From an uncultured Gemmatimonadota bacterium (GTDB lineage: Bacteria > Gemmatimonadota > Gemmatimonadetes > Gemmatimonadales > Gemmatimonadaceae): a stretch of DNA of 8,738 nucleotides. Of this stretch, positions 1 through 4,897 are shown piece by piece. The notes beneath the pieces are model-generated. The model had not been told where the DNA came from, did no database searches, and was given only the letters and a program-made list of their open reading frames with translations. Location: positions 1 to 8,738 of the forward strand of contig CAMPKM010000094.1 of the NCBI GenBank assembly GCA_946887155.1, in the 5' to 3' direction. The position numbers and the translations under genes were made by a program. How positions within the stretch are numbered: position 1 is the first letter of the stretch; every line of letters begins with the position of its first letter.

Positions 1-1264
1 CCATGCGATCGTCCCCGGCGTCGCCGGTGCCTAACGCCTCTTCGATGGCGGCGCGCGTCAGGTCGAGCTGGCGGGCGCGAAGGTCGACAATCGTGGGAAG
101 GCGCTCGGTCGCGATCTTCTGTTTGGTCAGCCGTTCGATGTTCTCCAGGAAACGCTGCTCTCGCGGCTCTGCGAACGTGATGGCGACGCCCGCTCGTCCC
201 GCCCGCCCCGTCCGGCCGATGCGATGCACGTAGGCGTCCGGCGATGACGGAACGTCGTAGTTGACGACGTGGGACACGGCCTCGATGTCGAGCCCGCGGG
301 CTGCGACATCCGTGGCGACCAGCAACTCGACGCTCCCGTCACGAAAGCGCTTCATCACCCGGTCGCGCTGCTCCTGCGAGAGACCCCCGTGCAGCGCGGC
401 CGCTCCATACCCGTGGGCGGCAAGCGATTCGGCGAGTTCGTCCACTTCTCCCCGCGTGCGACAGAACACGATGGTCGAGGACGGGTCCTCCATGTCCAGC
501 ACGCGTCCAAGCGCAGCGAGCTTGTGCTGGCGTCCGACGATATACGCGGTCTGCCGAACCCTGGGCACGGCGCCCATGGTGGCCTTGTCCGCACGAATGG
601 TGACCCGCACCGGATCCTTCAGGTGCGCTTCGGCCAGCGCGGCGATGCGCGGTGCCATCGTTGCCGACAACAGCGCGATCTGTCGCTTGGCTGGAACCGC
701 CTGGAGTATCGCCTCGAGATCCTCGGCGAAACCCATGTCGAGCATTTCGTCGGCCTCGTCGAGCACCACGAACCGGACCTCTGTCAGCTCGAGGGTTCGG
801 CGCTTGATGTGGTCCAAGGCGCGTCCTGGCGTTGCAACGACGACGTCGACGCCCCGCTTCAGCGCCCGAAGCTGCTGCTGGATCGCTTGTCCACCATATA
901 CCGGGACGACGCAGGTGCCGAACGCCGCATGACCGTATTTGTGGATTGCTTCGGCCACTTGCATCGCAAGCTCGCGCGTCGGAACCAGGATGAGCGACCT
1001 CGCTCGTCGCGACTCGGCCCCGCCACGACCTTCATCGTGAATTCGCTGCAGGAGCGGAAGGGCAAAGGCAGCCGTCTTGCCGGTGCCGGTCGCCGCCTGC
1101 CCGAGCAGGTCACGACCCTCGAGCAGTGGCGGTATGGCTTCGCGCTGAATGGGCGTCGGCTCTTCATACCCGAGGGCACTCAGTGCATCCAGCAGTTTCG
1201 GGGAAAGGCCGAGGCCGCGGAATCCATGGGTTATGGCGGAAGACACTTCTTTTGTCGGGGACAT
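1..1264 (-). CDS. DEAD-box ATP-dependent RNA helicase (partial, C-terminus beyond left edge)
   Basis: ATP-dependent RNA helicase of the bacterial DEAD-box group (CsdA/DeaD/RhlE-like), expected to remodel RNA duplexes in the cytoplasm, for example in ribosome assembly or cold adaptation. I translated 421 codons from the ATG at 1264. The full two-lobed core is visible: Q motif with F15 and PTPIQ (36-40), Walker A ATGTGKT (58-64), PTRELA (95-100), GG (124-125), TPGR (145-148), DEAD (169-172), SAT (200-202), then in lobe 2 HGG (292-294), ATDVAARGLDI (317-327) and HRIGRTGR (347-354). All key residues are intact. An in-frame TAA lies two codons upstream of the ATG, so the start cannot lie far upstream; no good Shine-Dalgarno is seen. 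The reading frame is still open at base 1, so the C-terminal extension that would separate DeaD/CsdA from RhlE subtypes is not visible. Family assignment is near certain; the subtype is open. Confidence 0.96.
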   Translation of the reverse strand, partial: MSPTKEVSSAITHGFRGLGLSPKLLDALSALGYEEPTPIQREAIPPLLEGRDLLGQAATGTGKTAAFALPLLQRIHDEGRGGAESRRARSLILVPTRELAMQVAEAIHKYGHAAFGTCVVPVYGGQAIQQQLRALKRGVDVVVATPGRALDHIKRRTLELTEVRFVVLDEADEMLDMGFAEDLEAILQAVPAKRQIALLSATMAPRIAALAEAHLKDPVRVTIRADKATMGAVPRVRQTAYIVGRQHKLAALGRVLDMEDPSSTIVFCRTRGEVDELAESLAAHGYGAAALHGGLSQEQRDRVMKRFRDGSVELLVATDVAARGLDIEAVSHVVNYDVPSSPDAYVHRIGRTGRAGRAGVAITFAEPREQRFLENIERLTKQKIATERLPTIVDLRARQLDLTRAAIEEALGTGDAGDDRM

Positions 1265-1375
1265 GAGGGATTATCGCGATGGGCCGAATTTGGGGAGGTC
1301 CTCGCGCGACCACATCTCCAGATCGACATTGATGCAGTGAGGTCCCCCGAGTCCACCAAATCAACATCGAAGCGC

Positions 1376-2773
1376 ATGATCACGCCGCGTACAAGCCGCG
1401 TCAGAGACGTCGTCGCACGTTTCGCCGGCGGCCTGGAGTCACCGCGTGGACTTTGGGGCCTCGGAGTGGTCGTGCTTCTGGCGCTCGGTTGGCACGCTCG
1501 CCACCTGGTGGACGGACAGTGGGTGAACGCCCGTGGTTACGAGTTCGAGTGGATCGCCGAACCGCTATCAAAGGGACACGGATACACGTTCGCGTCCACC
1601 GATAGCTGGCTCGGACCGTACGACAATGCGCTGCACCCGACGGCCTGGGTGGAGCCTGTCCAGACCGGTGTAATGGCTCTGGCCTTCCGGGCCTTGCCCG
1701 AACACGGCAAGCTGCTCCTGGTCTTGCTCAACTACCTGTGGTTCGCCGTCTGTTGTGTCGTCGTGTTCGCCATCGGCCGGCGACTCGGCAGTTCTTCAGG
1801 CGGGGCCGTCGCAGCAATTGCACTTGCCGCCGCTCCCGCCGGGAAGGAAGAGCTGCGGTGGTACCTCGGTAACTCGGCGCTGGCCGCGGCACTCATTGCG
1901 CTGGTGGCCTTGAGCCTTCTCGTTATGCTCGAGCGTCCAACGTTGCGTCGCGGTGCCGTTCTCGGTCTCCTGCTCGGCACATTGGCGTTGACGCACGCGG
2001 GGACGCTGCTCTTCCTGCCGTTTGCGGCCGTCGTGGCGATCGTGGCGTCAAATGGCGTTGTGACCACGAACCGATGGGCGAACGGAATCGTCGTCCTGCT
2101 GGCGGCATTGGTGGTGGTCCTGCCGTGGACAGTTCGGAATTACCGAGCGTTCGGCGAGATCGTCCCGGTGCGGACCGGACTGGGGCAGAACCTGCACTAC
2201 GCGTTGCCGGCGGCGGCCCACACGATCCGTCCGGATCTCGATCTCGGTCCAGGATGGTCATCCCCACCCTGGACCGCTCGCAGCGCCCGCGAGGCCGTGT
2301 CTCGGATGACGCATCGTGAGCGCTGGCGAGAACTGAGGGACTTTTCACTGGCGTCAGGCAGGGCGAGCGGACCTGACGATTATGGTCGCCTGAATGAAGC
2401 CGAGCGGGATGCTGTTTTGCGCGATCAGTCGATCGACTTCGTTCGCGAGCACCCGGGCGTCGCGATTCGTCTGGGAATCGCTAAAGCATACGGATTCTTC
2501 TGGGGTAACTGGCCTGGTTTTCGGCCAGTGACATTGCTCGCATTCATCGGGGCGCTCATTGCGATGCGGAGGCGACGCGGTTGGATCATTGGCGGCCTGA
2601 TACTGCTCTACGTAATCCCATACACACTCTCCGCCCCGCTCTACTATCGATACCGCGCCTCGATCGAGCCACTGATGTACGTGCTCGCGGGAGTGCCTGT
2701 CGGCCTGTGTCTTGACCTGATGCTCAATCGCGTGAAGTCACGCAAGTGGTGGCCACGCCCGGCGACAGCTTGA
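1376..2773 (+). CDS. GT39/ArnT-like polytopic membrane glycosyltransferase
   Basis: A 465-residue integral membrane protein resembling the GT39/PMT/ArnT superfamily, which transfers a sugar from a polyprenyl-phosphate carrier to an acceptor at the outer face of the membrane. Visible features: a first membrane helix (about 27-45); a first external loop with GYEFEWIAEPLSKGHGY (54-70), where E56/E58 sit where the family has its catalytic acidic residue; PTAWVEP (88-94); many further hydrophobic helices up to about 250; the family-typical PWTVRNY...FG (250-260); a soluble stretch (about 280-350); and a last helical part with YYRYRASIEP (423-432). The frame stays open far upstream, but that part is antisense to the helicase and reads as shadow. 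I chose the ATG at 1376, just before a basic N-terminus. GTG at 1337 would add 13 residues. Neither start has a clear Shine-Dalgarno. The acceptor and donor cannot be told. The gene stands alone, divergent from the helicase. Confidence 0.85.
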   Translation: MITPRTSRVRDVVARFAGGLESPRGLWGLGVVVLLALGWHARHLVDGQWVNARGYEFEWIAEPLSKGHGYTFASTDSWLGPYDNALHPTAWVEPVQTGVMALAFRALPEHGKLLLVLLNYLWFAVCCVVVFAIGRRLGSSSGGAVAAIALAAAPAGKEELRWYLGNSALAAALIALVALSLLVMLERPTLRRGAVLGLLLGTLALTHAGTLLFLPFAAVVAIVASNGVVTTNRWANGIVVLLAALVVVLPWTVRNYRAFGEIVPVRTGLGQNLHYALPAAAHTIRPDLDLGPGWSSPPWTARSAREAVSRMTHRERWRELRDFSLASGRASGPDDYGRLNEAERDAVLRDQSIDFVREHPGVAIRLGIAKAYGFFWGNWPGFRPVTLLAFIGALIAMRRRRGWIIGGLILLYVIPYTLSAPLYYRYRASIEPLMYVLAGVPVGLCLDLMLNRVKSRKWWPRPATA

Positions 2774-2801
2774 GCGAGGTCGCCTCGACCGCCTCGCTCA
2801 A
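2770..2801. terminator. Hairpin between convergent genes, possible bidirectional terminator
   Basis: A perfect 10-bp inverted repeat, TTGAGCGAGG (2770-2779) with CCTCGCTCAA (2792-2801), encloses a 12-base loop. It lies exactly between the glycosyltransferase and the convergent VOC gene, and both TGA stop codons (2771-2773 plus, 2798-2800 minus) are inside the arms. The position suggests shared transcription termination or protection of 3' ends. Neither side is followed by a real run of T, so a classical intrinsic terminator is not proven. Confidence 0.5.
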
Positions 2802-3169
2802 TCAGGCTTTGGGAAGAACAGCTCGTTGCCGTCAGGATCGTCGACCTGGACGGTGTCGTACCCCCACCATGTCTCGGTGCTGGGAACGGAACGTTCGGCG
2901 AACTCGCGTCGAAGATCGGCGAGTGCTTCCGACGTCAGTTCGATGAACAGCCGTCCCCGATCGCGGCGCGTTTCGTCCTCACAAAGGATGATTTCACACT
3001 CGCCATGGTTGACCTGGCAGATCTTCCCCGCACCATCCTCCGAGTGCCAGCCCTTTTCGAACCCGAGCATCTCGATGTAAAAGCGGGCGGCGCGATTCAC
3101 GTCAGTGACGAAGAAGACCGGGCGGGTGTACCACCGGTGAACAACCTGGCTCAGTGAAACCTCACTCAT
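2798..3169 (-). CDS. VOC-family protein (glyoxalase/bleomycin-resistance-like fold)
   Basis: A 123-residue cytoplasmic protein of the vicinal-oxygen-chelate fold. The first half shows strand-helix RPVFFVTDVNRAARFYIEMLGFE (residues 16-38), the standard opening of this fold. The second half ends in DDPDGNELFFPKP (110-122), the standard closing strand with its conserved glutamate E116. The first strand lacks the histidine that binds metal in glyoxalase I, so it looks nearer to the non-metal bleomycin-resistance/binding type; substrate is unknown and resistance should not be assumed from the family name. The ATG at 3169 is preceded by GGAGGCAGGAG, an unusually strong ribosome binding site that fixes the start. 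The gene overlaps the stop of the upstream YcxB-like gene by 8 bases (ATGAGTGA), so the two are probably co-translated. Length is typical of the family. Confidence 0.88.
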   Translation of the reverse strand: MSEVSLSQVVHRWYTRPVFFVTDVNRAARFYIEMLGFEKGWHSEDGAGKICQVNHGECEIILCEDETRRDRGRLFIELTSEALADLRREFAERSVPSTETWWGYDTVQVDDPDGNELFFPKPD

Positions 3170-3185
3170 CTCCTGCCTCCGTGTT
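3157..3185 (-). promoter_or_regulatory. Strong ribosome binding site for the VOC gene inside the YcxB-like gene
   Basis: Read on the minus strand, GGAGGCAGGAG directly precedes the ATG at 3169. Two overlapping Shine-Dalgarno cores lie within the last codons of the upstream gene, whose TGA (3164-3162) falls just after the new start. This decides the VOC start and points to translational coupling. Confidence 0.7.
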
Positions 3186-3746
3186 CCTCTCCGACGCCTC
3201 TGGCAGATGGCGTTGCGCTGAAGACTTGAGATTTTCTCGCATCACGTCCTTCAGTTGATTCAGATCTGTCGTGGATAGTGCGTGTTTTGGAATGTAATAC
3301 GGCTCCTTTGAGTACCCATGATAGATCAACAGAAATCGCTTCGTTTCGATAACGTCATCCACGAACGACCAAGGCATTGGCTTCGACCATTCCGAGGACG
3401 GAGAAAAGCCGGCTGCGGTGAACGTCAGACTTTCAAACTCGCCCGCGTCACCTGAGCGCACACGACGCAGTTGCCTGGCGTTAACTGACGTGAGCAATGC
3501 GGGTGCACCCCAGATCCAGAACGCGCCGAGAACAACAATCGGCAGGTCATTGGTAATGAGCATGGCCGTTAGCACGGGCTCACCGACGACGGCGCGCAGC
3601 ACGGGATCGATGAATCCGCCCGCTCCAATGATGCTTCCGCACAATCGCAACCACGACCGTACCCTTCGTCCCGCTCGAGCCTGCATGAGCGCTTCCGCGT
3701 GTTCCCTTGGGAGGTACGGAAACGTGACAGTCAGTTGGTCGACCAC
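3162..3746 (-). CDS. YcxB-like membrane protein
   Basis: A 194-residue protein that resembles the uncharacterised YcxB-like family: a short N-terminal strand (TVTFPYLPREHAEAL, residues 6-20), two membrane helices (about 33-54 and 59-85, the second rich in Trp and Leu), then a soluble C-terminal domain. That domain carries the family-like pattern MPWSFVDDVIETKRFLLIY (about 123-141) followed by PYYIPKHAL, ending in a helix. This fits a small PH-like domain anchored to the membrane with its C-terminus in the cytoplasm. The start is uncertain: GTG at 3746 is the best in-frame choice because an in-frame stop lies at 3785-3783, but it has no visible Shine-Dalgarno; the next ATG is codon 21. It sits 65 bases downstream of the DinB-like gene and overlaps the VOC gene by 8 bases, so it is the middle of a likely operon. 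No biochemical role is known to me. Confidence 0.72.
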   Translation of the reverse strand: MVDQLTVTFPYLPREHAEALMQARAGRRVRSWLRLCGSIIGAGGFIDPVLRAVVGEPVLTAMLITNDLPIVVLGAFWIWGAPALLTSVNARQLRRVRSGDAGEFESLTFTAAGFSPSSEWSKPMPWSFVDDVIETKRFLLIYHGYSKEPYYIPKHALSTTDLNQLKDVMRENLKSSAQRHLPEASERNTEAGDE

Positions 3747-3811
3747 TGTTGGGAGGCTATATGACGAAGTCGCGCGACGGAATCATGCACAGACGACGTC
3801 ACGGTACACGC

Positions 3812-4372
3812 TCACTTGCTCCAGGGTGGTGCGATACCGACTGACCGCGCATACGCGATGAGCTGGCCGAGATGCTCATGTTGATCGCCCGAGATCAGCA
3901 GCGCAACTCTCGGAAACCCCATTCGGGCCGGGAGGAATTCCGGAATCAGGCGAGTGGGGTCAATGGAGTCCAGTGCCCCACGGCAATGGGCCCAGGACGT
4001 GCCGAGCTGCGCAACGATTTCGGGCTTGTCGATGATCTGTTCCAGGGCTCGCATCCGCTCGTTAGGAGGGCCGAAGTCGGCTGGCGGCTTCGCGGCAACG
4101 GCCAGTGGACACATGTAGAACCATTCGCCGGCGACGTGCATGAGCACTTCCGAGATGCTGCGCACGCCAGCACCAGGACGCCAGGAGTACTTTTCCGCGG
4201 GAATCGCCTGGGCAAGCGCCACGATCTTGTCATGCAGGACAGTCAGGTCGCCAGCGAACTGGCGTTCCAGCGGCGCCTCGATCGGCACGGCGGCCCCGGG
4301 ACTTTGAGCCCGGCCGCTGTTGGCGAACATGGAGCACGTCATGGCGATCGTTGCAAGAAAGGCGCGGTGCAT
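3812..4372 (-). CDS. Secreted DinB-superfamily protein
   Basis: A 186-residue protein of the DinB/YfiT-like four-helix superfamily, whose members bind a divalent metal through histidines; many are thiol transferases or S-transferase-like, and most have no known substrate. It begins with a signal peptide (basic MHRAF, hydrophobic core to about residue 17, likely cleavage near GRAQ at 20-23), so it should act outside the cytoplasm, unlike the classical cytoplasmic DinB proteins. Candidate metal ligands are H47 (TVLHDK), H79 (LMHVAGEW) and H165/H167 (DQHEHLGQLIAYARS). The C-terminal GQLIAYARSVGIAPPWS pattern is highly typical of this subfamily. The start at 4372 is supported by GGAG seven bases upstream. 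It is the first gene of a minus-strand run with the YcxB-like and VOC genes and is divergent from padR across about 180 bases. Despite the name it has nothing to do with DNA polymerase IV. Confidence 0.88.
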   Translation of the reverse strand: MHRAFLATIAMTCSMFANSGRAQSPGAAVPIEAPLERQFAGDLTVLHDKIVALAQAIPAEKYSWRPGAGVRSISEVLMHVAGEWFYMCPLAVAAKPPADFGPPNERMRALEQIIDKPEIVAQLGTSWAHCRGALDSIDPTRLIPEFLPARMGFPRVALLISGDQHEHLGQLIAYARSVGIAPPWSK

Positions 4373-4501
4373 TCGAATCTCCGACCATGGATATGATGGA
4401 CACGACTTGGACGTGCTGCGTACCGGGGGATGCAGACTCCTGTTCCCGTCTCCCCGGCTAACGCACGGAGCGCAAAACGTCTCCGAACATGGCGTCTCTC
4501 C

Positions 4502-4528
4502 TTGACGGAATAGGAGAAAGCGTACAGC
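4502..4528 (+). promoter_or_regulatory. Candidate padR promoter
   Basis: TTGACG (4502-4507) matches a sigma-70 -35 element well. The nearest -10-like hexamer is TACAGC (4523-4528), a weak match at a short spacing of 15. The left arm of the repeat described at 4510-4551 lies in the spacer, which would suit repression. The -35 match is seen; use as a promoter is inference. Confidence 0.3.
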
Positions 4529-4551
4529 TTCTCCTATCCCGCATAGGAGAA
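4510..4551 (+). promoter_or_regulatory. Triple repeat upstream of padR: probable PadR operator or RNA switch
   Basis: The word ATAGGAGAA occurs at 4510-4518 (plus), 4529-4537 (minus, as TTCTCCTAT) and 4543-4551 (plus). Copies 1 and 2 form a perfect 9-bp inverted repeat with a 10-base gap; copies 2 and 3 form another with a 5-base gap. Copy 3 contains the Shine-Dalgarno AGGAG (4545-4549) of padR. PadR dimers are known to bind palindromes near their own promoters, so auto-repression is the simplest reading. If the transcript starts upstream of 4529, the same repeats could fold into two exclusive hairpins, one hiding the ribosome binding site. Confidence 0.6.
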
Positions 4552-4554
4552 CCG

Positions 4555-4896
4555 ATGGCGCGGTCCGCGGAATTGCTGCCTGGCAACCTCGATCTGGTCA
4601 TTCTCAAGGCCATATCGCTCGGCGACGTCCACGGATACGGAGTACTGATGCGCATTCAGCAGATTTCCGGCGGCGCCATCCTCGTCCAACAGGGCGCGCT
4701 GTACCCTGCCCTGTACCGGCTGGAACGGAACGGATGGATCAGAAGTCGTTGGGGCACATCAGCCAACAATCGGCGCGCGAGATTCTATCAGCTCACGGCG
4801 CTTGGGCGCCGACAGTTCGAGCAGGAGCAGGGCAGCTGGCAGCGTCTCGCCGATGCGATCGCGTTGTCGCTCAATGCCACTCCCCAGGAGATCTGA
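4555..4896 (+). CDS. PadR-family transcriptional regulator
   Basis: A 113-residue winged-helix repressor of the short PadR type that accompanies ADOP permeases in Acidobacteriota and Gemmatimonadota. Family marks are clear: LLPGNLDLVILKAI (7-20), HGYGVLMRIQQIS (26-38), the recognition helix GALYPALYRLERNGWI (47-62), the wing with WG and NRRARFYQLTALGR (72-85), and a C-terminal dimerisation helix with W95. Such proteins usually bind their own promoter as dimers; the inducer is often a small phenolic or drug-like molecule but is unknown here. The ATG at 4555 is chosen because AGGAGA lies five bases upstream and the protein then begins exactly where the family begins. An in-frame ATG at 4489 would add 22 residues encoded by the repeat region and is unlikely. 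The stop is one base before the permease start, with AGGAG of the permease inside the padR end, so both are co-expressed. Confidence 0.94.
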   Translation: MARSAELLPGNLDLVILKAISLGDVHGYGVLMRIQQISGGAILVQQGALYPALYRLERNGWIRSRWGTSANNRRARFYQLTALGRRQFEQEQGSWQRLADAIALSLNATPQEI

Positions 4897-4897
4897 A

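Noticed and set aside
269..1375. Long plus-strand frame upstream of and continuous with the glycosyltransferase (369 extra codons)
   Set aside because: It is antisense to the complete DEAD-box helicase motifs, its translation lacks any fold-like pattern, and stop-free mirror frames are common at high GC.
1265..1375. Divergent promoter region between helicase and glycosyltransferase, including an imperfect inverted repeat (1323-1333 with 1360-1370)
   Set aside because: The repeat has two mismatches in eleven and I find no convincing -35/-10 pair on either strand; the region surely holds promoters but I cannot place them.
4447..4499. Three short direct words CGTCTC(C/T) at 4447, 4478 and 4493
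   Set aside because: Six to seven bases only, uneven spacing (31 and 15) and no symmetry; likely chance.
4489..4554. Upstream in-frame ATG for padR
   Set aside because: It would make the repeat region coding, has no ribosome binding site, and family members start at MA..ELLPG as given by the ATG at 4555.
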